Shown: positions 33,419-42,200 of the stretch, piece after piece | Layout: every line of letters begins with the position of its first letter | How positions within the stretch are numbered: position 1 is the stretch's first letter | From: Streptomyces cyaneochromogenes | Lineage (GTDB): Bacteria; Actinomycetota; Actinomycetes; Streptomycetales; Streptomycetaceae | Assembly: GCF_003963535.1 (NCBI RefSeq) | Contig: NZ_CP034539.1 | Span: 9,734,001 to 9,798,000 of the forward strand | Length of the DNA stretch: 64,000 nt | Direction: 5' to 3' | The notes under the pieces: model-generated | The model's input: only the letters and a program-made list of their open reading frames with translations | What the model was told of the DNA's origin: nothing | Database searches by the model: none | Made by a program: the position numbers and the translations under genes

Positions 33419-34750
33419 TCAGGTACGGACGACCGTCAGGTCGAGGAAGTGGGTAGAGCAGGAGATGCACGGGTCGTGATTGCGGATCGCCCGCTCGCAC
33501 AGGGCCGTCAGCTCGCCGTCGTCCGGGTCGCCCTCGCCGATCGCCCGCTGGGTCAGCCGCCGCAGGTCGTCCTCGATCGCGCCCTGGTTCTGCGCGGTGG
33601 GCGGCACCAGTAGCGCGCTGGTGACGATGCCGTCGGCGTCGAGTTCGTAGCGGTGGTAGAGCAGCCCGCGTGGAGCCTCGGTGGCACCGTGGCCGACGCC
33701 CGCGACCGGGGGCACCTCCGTGTACGGGCGTGGGGGAGGCTCGTACGCCTCGATGATCCGCAGCGCCTCCCCGACGGCGTACACCGTCTCCACCGTCCGC
33801 ACCAGGATCGACCGGAACGGATTACGGCACACAGCACCCGCCCGCGGATCGCCGAGCCCGGCCTCCACGGCCGCCTGCAGCGCCACCGGCGACAGCCGCG
33901 GGCCGCTGATCGCGAACCGGGCCAGGGAGCCCGTGAGATGGAGTCGCCCGTCGAGCCGGGAGTGCAGCGCCGTGGAGTGCGGCACGTGTGTCTCGGCAAC
34001 GTGCTCGGTGAAGTCCCGCACGGGGAACGAGCCCGTGGTCCCGTCGGCCCGCAGGACGGTCGGCGTCCCGCTCTCGATGGCGTACGTGTCCGGCTCGGCC
34101 AGCGCCAGCAGGTCGGCCTCGACCCGGGCATCCGGGAACTCGAAGCCCGCGACCCAGCGCACGGTGTCCCACGCGTCGTCGAGCGCCTGCTTCAACTCCT
34201 CGGCAATCGGCCGGAGTTCGTCTCTTGCCGGCACCCGGTGGAAGCCGCCGAGGCGGACATTCACAGGGTGCACCGCCCGACCGCCGAGCAGCTCCATCAG
34301 CGAGTTGCCCGCCTTCTTCAGCCGGAGCCCCCGCTCGACCTCGGCCCGGTGGGTGCGGGCCAGTTCGATGGCGCTCGCGCGGCCCAGGAAGTCCGGGGCG
34401 TGCAGCAGATAGATGTGCAGGGCCTGACTCTCGATCCACTCGCCGCAGTACAGCAGCCGGCGCAGCTCACGGATCACCGGATCGACCGTCACCCCGCACG
34501 CGTTCTCGATCGCCGCGCACGCGCTCATCTGGTACGCCACCGGGCAGATCCCGCACACCCGGGCCGTGATGTCCGGCGGCTCGGTGTAGGAACGGCCGCG
34601 CAGGAACGCCTCGAAGAACCGCGGCGGTTCATAGATGTTCAGCTGTGCCTCGGTGACCGTGCCGTCGTGGACGTGCAGGCGCAGCGCGCCCTCGCCCTCG
34701 ACCCGGGACAGCGAGCCGACGTGCAGCAGACGGGAACCACGGTGCGTCAC
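33419..34750 (-). CDS. hydA: [NiFe] hydrogenase large (alpha) subunit, group 3b-like
   Basis: 443 aa, cytosolic. Nickel ligands: ARVCGICPVAYQ (Cys66, Cys69) and HDPCISCSTHF near the C-terminus (Cys428, Cys431, His434). The nine residues after His434 are the peptide that a maturation protease removes after nickel insertion. Size, RVCGICPVAYQMSA and the CSTH motif fit group 3 (F420/NAD(P)-linked) enzymes, and the gene set of beta, gamma, delta, alpha indicates group 3b. The enzyme interconverts H2 and NAD(P)H; in hypoxic mycobacteria (Hyh) it disposes of reductant as H2. GTG at 34750 overlaps the small-subunit stop as GTGA. Confidence 0.93.
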   Translation of the reverse strand: MTHRGSRLLHVGSLSRVEGEGALRLHVHDGTVTEAQLNIYEPPRFFEAFLRGRSYTEPPDITARVCGICPVAYQMSACAAIENACGVTVDPVIRELRRLLYCGEWIESQALHIYLLHAPDFLGRASAIELARTHRAEVERGLRLKKAGNSLMELLGGRAVHPVNVRLGGFHRVPARDELRPIAEELKQALDDAWDTVRWVAGFEFPDARVEADLLALAEPDTYAIESGTPTVLRADGTTGSFPVRDFTEHVAETHVPHSTALHSRLDGRLHLTGSLARFAISGPRLSPVALQAAVEAGLGDPRAGAVCRNPFRSILVRTVETVYAVGEALRIIEAYEPPPRPYTEVPPVAGVGHGATEAPRGLLYHRYELDADGIVTSALLVPPTAQNQGAIEDDLRRLTQRAIGEGDPDDGELTALCERAIRNHDPCISCSTHFLDLTVVRT

Positions 34751-35508
34751 GTCTCCAGCTCCCTCTCGAAGTTCTCGAACGCGGCGGCGTTGAAGGTGTG
34801 CAGGAACCGCTCCACGTCGTCCTCGTCGAGGCCGTCGCGGCGCAGCAGCGGGATCAGCGCGGGCAGGTTCACCGACCCGGACGGGCCGAAGCAGCCGAAG
34901 CAGCCGCGGTGGTACGCCGGGCACAGCGCACCGCACCCGGCGTGGGTGACCGGGCCGAGGCAGGGCGTGCCATGGGCGACGGTGACGCAGACCGTGCCGC
35001 GTCGCTTGCACTCGAAGCACACGCTGTGGTCCGGGATGTCGGGCTTGCGGCCGGCGAGGAACGCGGTGATCACCTCGACGAGCTGCCGCTTGTCGATCGG
35101 GCAGCCGCGCAGTTCGAAGTCGACGTCCACATGCGCCGACACGGGCGTGGAGGTGGCCAGAGTCTCGACGTACTCCGGGTGCGCGTACACCACCCGCCGG
35201 TACTCGTCGACGTCCGCGAAGTTCCGCAGCGCCTGGATCCCCCCGGCGGTCGCACACGCGCCGATGGTCACCAGATGGCGCGAGGCCGCCCGGATCGCGC
35301 GGACGCGCTCGGCGTCCTCGGCCGTGGTGACGGAGCCCTCGACGAGGGACAGGTCGTACGGTCCGGGCTCCACCGCGCTGGAGGCCTCCAGGAAGTGGGC
35401 GATCTCCACCTCGCCCGCCAGCGCGAGGAGTTCGTCCTCGCAGTCCAGCAGGGTGAGCTGGCAGCCGTCGCAGGAGGCCAGTTTGAACACGGCAAGCTTG
35501 GGGGTCAT
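34747..35508 (-). CDS. hydD: [NiFe] hydrogenase small (delta) subunit
   Basis: 253 aa without a twin-arginine signal, so the enzyme is cytosolic. Proximal cluster ligands are in LASCDGCQLTLLD (Cys13, Cys16), TIGACATAGG and FELRGCPIDK; additional clusters are held by CFECKRRGTVCV and the cysteine-rich stretch CGALCPAYHRGCFGCFGPSG. It passes electrons from the NiFe site in the alpha subunit to the flavin module. ATG at 35508, one nucleotide before the gamma-subunit stop codon. Confidence 0.93.
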   Translation of the reverse strand: MTPKLAVFKLASCDGCQLTLLDCEDELLALAGEVEIAHFLEASSAVEPGPYDLSLVEGSVTTAEDAERVRAIRAASRHLVTIGACATAGGIQALRNFADVDEYRRVVYAHPEYVETLATSTPVSAHVDVDFELRGCPIDKRQLVEVITAFLAGRKPDIPDHSVCFECKRRGTVCVTVAHGTPCLGPVTHAGCGALCPAYHRGCFGCFGPSGSVNLPALIPLLRRDGLDEDDVERFLHTFNAAAFENFERELET

Positions 35509-35509
35509 C

Positions 35510-36316
35510 TCACAACTCCCTCACCGACAGCAGGGGTTCGGCCTGCGCCCAGTTCACGACGGGACCCACCTGGCACAGCAGCAAGGGGCCGAGCTGGCAG
35601 TGCCCGCAGTGCCCGGTCGCACAGCGCATGTTCCGCTCCAGCGAGACACGGACGCGGTCGCGGCGGACACCGCGCTGGGCGAGTTCGCGGGCCGCGGCCC
35701 GGATCATCGGCTCGGGCCCGCAGACGAACGCCCAGGTGTCGTCCGGCTCGAACTGCGCACGCCCCAGCAGCTGGGTGACCACGCCGACGTCCCCGCGCCA
35801 GTCGGCGTCGGGCTGGTCGACCGTCACTCCGGTGAACGCCGTGGGCCAGCTTTCGATCTCCTGCCGGGCGATCAGGTCGCCCGGGGTGCGCGCCCCGACC
35901 AGGACGTTGACTCGACGGTACGCCTCCGGCTCGGCCAGCGCGCTCAGGATCAGCGGCCGCAGCGGGGCGAGACCGATGCCGCCCGCCACGACCAGCACGT
36001 CACAGCCGTACGCCCGCACCAGCTCCCAAGTGTTGCCGTACGGACCACGGAGCCCGACGACGTCGCCGACCCGCATCGCGCACAGCCCGTCGGAGACCGC
36101 GCCCACCGAGCGGATCGTGTGCGCGAGACCACCCGTGGCCTGCACGGAACTCACCGAGACGGGGATCTCACCCCGACCGAAGGAGTGCACCATTGCGAAC
36201 TGTCCCGGTGCGAATTCAGGCAGTGCAGCACCCACCGGCTCCAGGCACAGCGTGACCGTGTCCGCGGTCTCCGGCTGGCGGGCGACCACGCGATGGGGGA
36301 CCGGCACGGCGATCAT
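35510..36316 (-). CDS. hydG: Hydrogenase diaphorase (gamma) subunit, FAD/NAD(P)-binding
   Basis: 268 aa ferredoxin-reductase-type protein: FAD domain (about 1-100, with GLRGPYGNTWEL), NAD(P) domain beginning VVAGGIGLAPLRPLILSAL, CGPEPMI near residue 200, and a C-terminal [2Fe-2S] site with Cys232, Cys237, Cys240 and Cys248 (MRCATGHCGHCQLG). Same organisation as sulfhydrogenase gamma subunits and PyrK. Exchanges electrons between the hydrogenase clusters and NAD(P)H. ATG at 36316 overlaps the stop of the CNB-fold gene (ATGA). Confidence 0.92.
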   Translation of the reverse strand: MIAVPVPHRVVARQPETADTVTLCLEPVGAALPEFAPGQFAMVHSFGRGEIPVSVSSVQATGGLAHTIRSVGAVSDGLCAMRVGDVVGLRGPYGNTWELVRAYGCDVLVVAGGIGLAPLRPLILSALAEPEAYRRVNVLVGARTPGDLIARQEIESWPTAFTGVTVDQPDADWRGDVGVVTQLLGRAQFEPDDTWAFVCGPEPMIRAAARELAQRGVRRDRVRVSLERNMRCATGHCGHCQLGPLLLCQVGPVVNWAQAEPLLSVREL

Positions 36317-36777
36317 CGTGGTTCCTTCGTCTCATAGATCCCGTACAGGTCGACCAGCCGGGCGCGGGCCGCGTTCAACCGGTGGGCCAGCACTCGGCCG
36401 ACCCAGTGCTCGACGGCACGCCCGAACTCGGGATCGTTCAGGCACATCAGCCGCACGGCGACGGCGTCGAACTCGTAGGCGGTGAGCGGCGTCAGGGCCT
36501 CGGCGCCCAGCTGCCAGACGTACGGCTCGTACAGCCAGGACCAGCCGACGAGGTCGCCGATGCCTAGCGTCTCGATGACCGGTGGCCGTCGGCCGGGCAC
36601 ATGCATGTCGAGGGCGGCGGTGCCGGCCCGGATGATCCAGAAGCGATCGGCGTGGCCGCCCTCCTCGAACAGGCGGGCGCCCTGCGGGAAGCTCACCTCG
36701 CGGCCGACGCGCAGCAGCCGCTCGCGGTGCTCGACGGGCAGAGCGTGGTTCATGCGCAAGGCGAGCGAGGGAGGCAT
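36313..36777 (-). CDS. Stand-alone cyclic-nucleotide-binding-fold protein 2, inside hydrogenase operon
   Basis: 154 aa, near-identical in length and strongly similar to the protein at 15.2 kb (VSFPQGARLFEEGG, DRFWIIRAGT, PVIETLGIGDLVGWSWLYEP). It has the CAP sensor fold but no helix-turn-helix; the nucleotide-contacting Arg of the cassette is missing (VWQLGAEALT). It overlaps the beta-subunit stop and the gamma-subunit start, both as ATGA, so it is made in step with the hydrogenase subunits and may bind or regulate the complex. ATG at 36777 matches the paralogue in length; ATG at 36753 is possible. Confidence 0.85.
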   Translation of the reverse strand: MPPSLALRMNHALPVEHRERLLRVGREVSFPQGARLFEEGGHADRFWIIRAGTAALDMHVPGRRPPVIETLGIGDLVGWSWLYEPYVWQLGAEALTPLTAYEFDAVAVRLMCLNDPEFGRAVEHWVGRVLAHRLNAARARLVDLYGIYETKEPR

Positions 36778-37931
36778 CAGTCCGTCTCCGTTCCGTAAGC
36801 CGCGTGGTCGGCGAGTTCGGCGTCGAGGGCGGCGACTTCCTCCGTGATGTCGATGCCGGCCGGGCACCAGGTGATGCAGCGGCCGCAGCCGACACATCCG
36901 GAGGTGCCGAACTGGTCATGCCAGGTGGAGAGCTTGTGGGTGAGCCACTGCCGGTAGCGGCTGCGGGCCGAGGAGCGGACCGGGCCGCCGTGCAGATACG
37001 AGAAGTCCAGGTCGAAGCAGGAGTCCCAGCGCTGCCAGCGCTCGGTGTGGTCACCGGTGAGGTCGGTGACCTCCTCGGTGGTGGTGCAGAAGCAGGTCGG
37101 GCAGACCATGGTGCAGTTGCCGCAGGTCAGACAGCGGGCGGCGACATCGTCCCAGCGCTCGGCGTCCAGGCTCGCGCCCATGAGGGCACGCAGGTCGACC
37201 GGGGGCAGCGAACGGCCCATGCGGTCGCGGGCCGCGTCCACGGCCGCGTCGGCGGTTTCCTCGGTGGCCGGGTCGGCGCTCCGGTGCGGTATCCCGTCCA
37301 GCAGCTCGGCGCCCTCGTCGCTGCCGACGCGTACGAGGAAGCGGTGTCCGTCCTCGTCCACGATCTCGGTGAGCGCGAGGTCGTAGCCCGGGTCGGCAGC
37401 GGGCCCGCCGCCGGTGGAAACGCAGAAGCACGTCGCGCCGGGCTCGGTGCACTCGGCGGCGATCAGCAATGCCTTGCAGCGACGCCTTCTGTAGCCGTCG
37501 TCCGCGTAGTGCCCGCCGGTCAGGACACGGTCCTGGATCGCGATGGCCCGCAGGTCACAGGGGCGGACACCGAGGAAGGCGTACGAGGGAACCTCCGGCT
37601 CGTCCGGTGTGAAGGAGACGTCGCCCTCGGACGTCCGGTCGGCACTCCACAGCCGCTCCCGCGACGGGTGCAGGTAGGACTTCCAGGACTGCGGACCGGC
37701 GCTGTGCGCGAAGGCCGCCCCGTCCACACGGGGGACCAGCCGATAACGACCGGCGTCGAGTTCGACGCCCCAGCCGTAGGGCAGCGCGTCCGCCGAGGTC
37801 AGCTCTGCCAGCACGATCGCGCCGTCGCGGACGGTCGGCCCGATGACCGTTCGTCCCTGCGCCACCAGCGCCGCGACCAGCGCGTTCAGACCATCCCGGT
37901 CGAGCACGGCCGGGGCTGCGGGGGCGATCAT
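36777..37931 (-). CDS. hydB: Hydrogenase iron-sulfur (beta) subunit
   Basis: 384 aa. The N-terminal two thirds is the group 3b beta-subunit domain with GVRPCDLRAIAIQDRV and a CFC motif (GATCFCVSTGGGP). The C-terminal third holds two [4Fe-4S] ferredoxin-like sites: CLTCGNCTMVCPTCFC and SGCVGCGRCITWCPAGIDI. It transfers electrons between the clusters and the flavin subunit. First structural gene of the operon; ATG at 37931 with GAGGAGGACCTC upstream. The 193-bp region before it carries two operator-like palindromes. Confidence 0.92.
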   Translation of the reverse strand: MIAPAAPAVLDRDGLNALVAALVAQGRTVIGPTVRDGAIVLAELTSADALPYGWGVELDAGRYRLVPRVDGAAFAHSAGPQSWKSYLHPSRERLWSADRTSEGDVSFTPDEPEVPSYAFLGVRPCDLRAIAIQDRVLTGGHYADDGYRRRRCKALLIAAECTEPGATCFCVSTGGGPAADPGYDLALTEIVDEDGHRFLVRVGSDEGAELLDGIPHRSADPATEETADAAVDAARDRMGRSLPPVDLRALMGASLDAERWDDVAARCLTCGNCTMVCPTCFCTTTEEVTDLTGDHTERWQRWDSCFDLDFSYLHGGPVRSSARSRYRQWLTHKLSTWHDQFGTSGCVGCGRCITWCPAGIDITEEVAALDAELADHAAYGTETD

Positions 37932-38003
37932 GAGGTCCTCCTCGTCGGGCGGCTCCGCGTTCCTCCAATGTCAGGCTCCGACTGCGAGGGGTGCCTGAGG
38001 CAG

Positions 38004-38040
38004 GGGCTGATCGGCCCTCTTGACGGGCCGACCGGGTCCC
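38004..38040. promoter_or_regulatory. DevR/OsdR-like boxes upstream of hydrogenase operon
   Basis: GGGCTGATCGGCCC (38004-38017) and GGGCCGACCGGGTCCC (38025-38040), 21 bp apart, 73-110 bp upstream of hydB. This links the hydrogenase to the response regulator's predicted regulon. Confidence 0.65.
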
Positions 38041-38124
38041 TTCGAGGGGCCGTACGAGGAAGGCCGACCGACGGGCAGGTTGGCCTCGCCGGCCCGCCGG
38101 TTCTCGGACAGAGCGGGCCGACGC

Positions 38125-38382
38125 TCAGGGCAGCGGCTCTCCCAGCTCACCCTCCACCGCGCCCGCCATCGCCCGCAGCACGTCAAGGGTCCGTTCTGCC
38201 TCCGCCTCGTCGACCTGGGTGATCGCGAAGCCGACGTGCACGATGACGTACGACCCGATGTCCGCCTCGGGCGTGCAGCTCAGGCAGACCTCGCGCCGGA
38301 TCCCGCCGAAGTCGACGGTCGCCATGCGCAGACCGGTGTCGTCGTGGACCTCCAGAACCCGGCCGGGGATGCCCAGGCACAT
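38125..38382 (-). CDS. hypC: Hydrogenase maturation chaperone HypC
   Basis: 85 aa, beginning MCLGIPGRV, where Cys2 binds the iron fragment after Met removal; GSYVIVHVGFAITQVDEAEA is the conserved OB-fold C-terminal part. HypC partners HypD for Fe(CN)2CO assembly and then docks on the immature large subunit. ATG at 38382. Located 6 nt downstream of hypF on the same strand, in the upstream half of the hydrogenase locus. Confidence 0.95.
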   Translation of the reverse strand: MCLGIPGRVLEVHDDTGLRMATVDFGGIRREVCLSCTPEADIGSYVIVHVGFAITQVDEAEAERTLDVLRAMAGAVEGELGEPLP

Positions 38383-38388
38383 ACGCGT

Positions 38389-40680
38389 TCACCCCTCCCC
38401 GGCAAGCCGCGCGGCCGCGACCGCCGCCTGGCCGTAGCTGATGCCACCGTCCCCGACCGGGACCTGACCGCCGACCAACACGCGCAGCCCCTGAGCGTGC
38501 AGCCGGCGCTTCACCTCGGTCAGCAGCCGCCGGTTGACGAAGCAGCCGCCTCCCAGGCACACCGTGCGCGGCGCACCCTCGGCCACGGCCCGTGAGACGA
38601 GGTCGCCCGTGACGATCGCGAGGGTCGAGTGGAAGGCCGCCGCCAGCCGTGCCACCGGCTCCCCGTCCAGCTGCCGCCGCAGTAGATCGGCCAGGGTCGG
38701 TACGGAGTCGTAGACCCACAGGCCCCGAGCCCGTACCACTCGATGGGCTAGCGGTACGGCATGCTCGTCACTCGCCGTTGCTCCGAGCAGGACGGCCGCC
38801 TCACCTTCGTAAGTAGCCCGGTCGGCGAGGCCCAGTAGCGAGGCGACCGCGTCGAAGAGCCGTCCGGCGCTCGACGCACGAGGGCAGTTGACGTCCCGTG
38901 CGACCATGGCGCGCACGACATCGACCTCGGCCGGGTCGAGGCGGTCGGTGAAGGGCCGGGTGAGCCAGGGATACGGGCGCGGGGCGCCCAGCGTCTCGGC
39001 GCCCAGCAGATGGCCGAGGGCAGTGCGGGAGGGATGGCGTACCGCCGCGTCGCCGCCGGGCAGGGGCGCCAGCGCGAACCTGCCCACGCGGCGGTAGCCG
39101 CTCAGATCGGCGACGAGGATCTCGCCGCCCCACAACGTGCCGTCGTCGCCCAGCCCCAGCCCGTCGTAGGCGACCCCGAGGAACCTGCCCCGCACGCCGT
39201 GTTCGGCCGCGCAGGCGGCCACGTGCGCATGGTGGTGCTGCACCGGGATCCGGTGCAGCGGCTGTGCCTCGGCCCACTGTGTGGAGAGATAGCCCGGGTG
39301 CAGGTCGTGGGCGATGGCCACCGGTTCGATGCCTGTGAGTTCCTTGAGGTGCGCATACGACGCCGTGAACGCGTCGTACGTCGGCAGATCGGCCAGATCC
39401 CCGGTGTGCGGCCCGATATGGGCCCGGCCGTCGGCGGCCAGCGTGAACGTGTGCTTCAGCTGGGCGCCGGCCCCGGCCACCGGCTGCCGTACGGCCAGCG
39501 GCAGCGGGGCGGGAGCGAGTCCACGCGCCCGGCGGACCGTGATCCTCGTCCGCCCGGTGAACTGGACCACGGAGTCGTCGTACCGGGCCCGGATCGGCCG
39601 GTCATGAGTGAGGAAGCCGTCCGCCACGGCGGCCAGGGCGCCCGGCGCCACTTCGTCGTCGATGGCGATCGGCTCGTCGCTGAGGTTGCCGCTGGTGACC
39701 ACAAGGGGCCGGGCCAGCTCGTCCAGGAGGAGGTGGTGCAGGCCGGTGGTGGGCAGGAACAGGCCGACCCGGGTCAGCCCGGGGTGTACTTCGGGAGCGA
39801 GCGGAGCCGTGCGCCCACGCAACCGGCGCCTGCCCAGCAGCACCACGGGGCGCTCCGGAGAGGTGAGGGCCTGTCGCTCGCCGGCACTGATCTGCGCAAG
39901 CCGCGCGGCCGCCTCGATGTCCGGCACCATCACGGCGAACGGTTTCGCCGGACGGCCCTTACGGCGCCGTAGTTCCGTCACGACCGCCGGGTCGCCCGCA
40001 TCGCACACCAGCTGGTAGCCGCCCAGCCCTTTCAACGCGACGATCCCGCGCCCGTCGACCGTCTTCACCGCCGCCCGCAGCGCCTCCTCACCACGCAGTT
40101 CCTCCCAGGCCAGCCGGGGACCGCAGACGGGGCAGGCGACGGGTTCGGCGTGGAAGCGCCGGTCGCCGGGGTCGGCGTACTCGGCGGCGCACGCGGCGCA
40201 CAGCGGGAAGCGGCGCATGGTCGTGCGGATCCGGTCGTACGGCAGGTCCTCGATGATCGTGGCGCGGGGGCCGCAGTCGGTGCAGTTGATGAACGGGTAG
40301 CGGTAGCGGCGGTCGTTCGGGTCGTACAGCTCGCCCAGGCAGGCGTCGCAGATCGCCGCGTCGGGCGGGATCTCTCGAGGTGCCGTGGCCGGGCTGCCAG
40401 GGGCGCTGAGCCGTACCTGGAAACCCTGGTCGTACGGCGACTGCCGCACACCGTCGGTCAGCTGGACGCGGCGCACCCGGGCGAGGGCCGGTGAGTCGGT
40501 GCGCAGGCGGGCGGCGAACTCCTCGATCGTGCGCGGCGGGCCGGTGACCTCGCCCTCGACATGACCGTTGACGTTGGCCACCCAGCCGGCCAGACCTAGC
40601 TCGGACGCGGTGCGATAGACGAAGGGCCTGAAGCCGACACCCTGGACGATGCCTTCGACGAGGAAACGGCGCACGGTCAT
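38389..40680 (-). CDS. hypF: Carbamoyltransferase HypF
   Basis: 763 aa with the full domain order: N-terminal acylphosphatase domain (VEGIVQGVGFRPFVYRTA), two zinc-finger motifs (CDACLGELYD...CTDCGPR and CAACAAEY...CPVCGPR), a YrdC-like domain (KGLGGYQLVCDAGD) and a Kae1-like C-terminal domain (HHHAHVAACAAEH). It makes the thiocarboxamide on HypE from carbamoyl phosphate and ATP. ATG at 40680 overlaps the protease gene stop. Carbamate kinase in the same island uses the same metabolite. Confidence 0.95.
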   Translation of the reverse strand: MTVRRFLVEGIVQGVGFRPFVYRTASELGLAGWVANVNGHVEGEVTGPPRTIEEFAARLRTDSPALARVRRVQLTDGVRQSPYDQGFQVRLSAPGSPATAPREIPPDAAICDACLGELYDPNDRRYRYPFINCTDCGPRATIIEDLPYDRIRTTMRRFPLCAACAAEYADPGDRRFHAEPVACPVCGPRLAWEELRGEEALRAAVKTVDGRGIVALKGLGGYQLVCDAGDPAVVTELRRRKGRPAKPFAVMVPDIEAAARLAQISAGERQALTSPERPVVLLGRRRLRGRTAPLAPEVHPGLTRVGLFLPTTGLHHLLLDELARPLVVTSGNLSDEPIAIDDEVAPGALAAVADGFLTHDRPIRARYDDSVVQFTGRTRITVRRARGLAPAPLPLAVRQPVAGAGAQLKHTFTLAADGRAHIGPHTGDLADLPTYDAFTASYAHLKELTGIEPVAIAHDLHPGYLSTQWAEAQPLHRIPVQHHHAHVAACAAEHGVRGRFLGVAYDGLGLGDDGTLWGGEILVADLSGYRRVGRFALAPLPGGDAAVRHPSRTALGHLLGAETLGAPRPYPWLTRPFTDRLDPAEVDVVRAMVARDVNCPRASSAGRLFDAVASLLGLADRATYEGEAAVLLGATASDEHAVPLAHRVVRARGLWVYDSVPTLADLLRRQLDGEPVARLAAAFHSTLAIVTGDLVSRAVAEGAPRTVCLGGGCFVNRRLLTEVKRRLHAQGLRVLVGGQVPVGDGGISYGQAAVAAARLAGEG

Positions 40681-41183
40681 GTCCGCCCCCTGGCTGAGAC
40701 GTCCGCGTTCCGCGCGATCTCGTCCTCGACAGACCGCACGAGCGGCTCCACCGCGTCCGCGACGGCAGGGGAGAGGCCGGTGCCCAGCTCGCTCGCGGCG
40801 CCCTCGACGGCGTACACGATCAGCCGCTCGGGCAGCAGGCCCAGCACCCGGGCCAGCTCGACCGCCTCACCCAGCCCCAGCCCGTGAGAGCTCGTGGTCG
40901 CGGGCTGTGCGAGGAGCCCGGCGTCGAGTTCGAGGCGATGCACGCGGCCGGGGGTGCCCGGGTGGGTGTGCGCGGCGTCGACGACGACCGCGAGGTGGGC
41001 GCCCTCCCACAGACCGATCAGCCGACCCGGCTCGCCGTCGCAGATCGCGAGGTCGATGTCCGGCGGCAACGGCCGGTCCTCGCTCCGCTCGCGCAGCCGG
41101 GCGAGTACGGCCCAGCCCACACCGTCGTCGCGCCGGAACTCGTTCCCGACGCCGATCACGGCGATCCGACCGCGGCTCCTCAT
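40677..41183 (-). CDS. Hydrogenase maturation protease
   Basis: 168 aa HybD/HycI-type endopeptidase. The three nickel-sensing residues are present: Glu15 in IGVGNEFRRDDG, Asp69 in AVVVDAAH and His100 in TSSHGLGL. It removes the C-terminal peptide of the large subunit after nickel insertion. ATG at 41183 starts at the family's N-terminus; upstream residues in the open frame do not belong. It heads the protease-hypF-hypC part of the locus, with an operator-like box 38 bp upstream. Confidence 0.92.
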   Translation of the reverse strand: MRSRGRIAVIGVGNEFRRDDGVGWAVLARLRERSEDRPLPPDIDLAICDGEPGRLIGLWEGAHLAVVVDAAHTHPGTPGRVHRLELDAGLLAQPATTSSHGLGLGEAVELARVLGLLPERLIVYAVEGAASELGTGLSPAVADAVEPLVRSVEDEIARNADVSARGRT

Positions 41184-41220
41184 GCCCCCCACCGTGGGCC
41201 ACGACCGCTGTGCGCCGCAT

Positions 41221-41234
41221 GGGCCGAACGACCC
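41221..41234. promoter_or_regulatory. DevR/OsdR-like box upstream of hydrogenase protease gene
   Basis: GGGCCGAACGACCC, one base from the palindrome, 38 bp upstream of the start at 41183. Confidence 0.5.
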
Positions 41235-41298
41235 CGGTCCTGGGGCCAACCCTCCCCGGCGTCCGCCCCGCCTGTCGGCGCCGTAATCCCGTTGCGCG

Positions 41299-42123
41299 CT
41301 ACACCGGCACGACCGCGACCGGGCACATGGCGTGCCGCAGCAGCGCGAGTGCCGTACGGCCCGAGCGGCGGCCGACCACAACGAGACCGGAGCTCTCGGC
41401 GGCATGGGCGAGTGCCACGTCCGGGGCGAGCAGGACGACGTCCTCCAGGACGTCGACCTCCGGATACTTGCCGCGCCACGGCCGCAGCGCGTCCGACAGC
41501 CGCTGTACCTCGTCGTCCTCCCAGGTGGCGCGATCCTCCTCCAGGACGGGGAAGGGCCGCTGCGCCGCCTGCAGGGGGAGCGTCCAGGCATGAACCACGT
41601 GCAGCGGTGTGCCGCGCAGTCGGGCCGCCTCGAAGGCGACGCCGACGGCCCGGCTCGCCGGATTGCGGGCATCGATTCCGAGCGTCACGGCCTCGGCATG
41701 GCCGGGAAACCTCTCGCCGGGGAGGCTGCCGGGGACCAGCACCACCGGCCGCTCGCAGGACCGGGCCAGAGCCATGGCGGTCGAGCCCACGGGGACCCTG
41801 GGATGACTGCCTTCGCCTCGCAGACCGAGCACGAGCAGCTCCGCGTCCCCGGTCACTGTGTGCAGGGCCGCCACCGGAGCCCCGCAAAGGTGCAGGCCCT
41901 GAGCCCGCAACGCCGGGTGCCGGTCGGTGAGTTCGGCGACCACACGGTCCGCCACCGTCTCGGGGCGGTACGGCCACTGCTCGGCAGGTTCCGGACCGTC
42001 CGGCGGCGACACGTGGACCACCCGCAAAGGCAGTTCACGCGACAGCGCCTCGCGCGCGGCCCAGTCGGCCGCGGCACGGCTGCGTGCCGACCGGTCGACG
42101 CCGGTGATGATCACTCGCTGCAT
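41299..42123 (-). CDS. Tandem universal stress protein (USP 5)
   Basis: 274 aa, two UspA domains. First domain: VIITGVDRSARSRAAADWAA start and ATP motif GLRGEGSHPRVPVGS, with unusual Pro/Arg filling; second domain lacks the glycine motif (GRRSGRTALALLRH) and ends CPVAVVPV. ATG at 42123 with GGAAGG upstream. Divergent from USP 6 across a gap that contains an operator-like palindrome; located 115 bp upstream of the hydrogenase protease gene on the same strand. Confidence 0.92.
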   Translation of the reverse strand: MQRVIITGVDRSARSRAAADWAAREALSRELPLRVVHVSPPDGPEPAEQWPYRPETVADRVVAELTDRHPALRAQGLHLCGAPVAALHTVTGDAELLVLGLRGEGSHPRVPVGSTAMALARSCERPVVLVPGSLPGERFPGHAEAVTLGIDARNPASRAVGVAFEAARLRGTPLHVVHAWTLPLQAAQRPFPVLEEDRATWEDDEVQRLSDALRPWRGKYPEVDVLEDVVLLAPDVALAHAAESSGLVVVGRRSGRTALALLRHAMCPVAVVPV

Positions 42124-42200
42124 GACGTGCCGCCTTCCGCCCGAGGGGAACTCGGTGCCCGGGCAAGCCCAGCGTCGCCGGGGAGGCGGCCCGCACACAG

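Noticed and set aside
30618..41183. Group 1h (oxygen-tolerant, atmospheric H2) hydrogenase as known in Streptomyces
   Set aside because: The small subunit has no matching features and the operon has FAD/NAD(P) and ferredoxin-type subunits, which fits group 3b instead.
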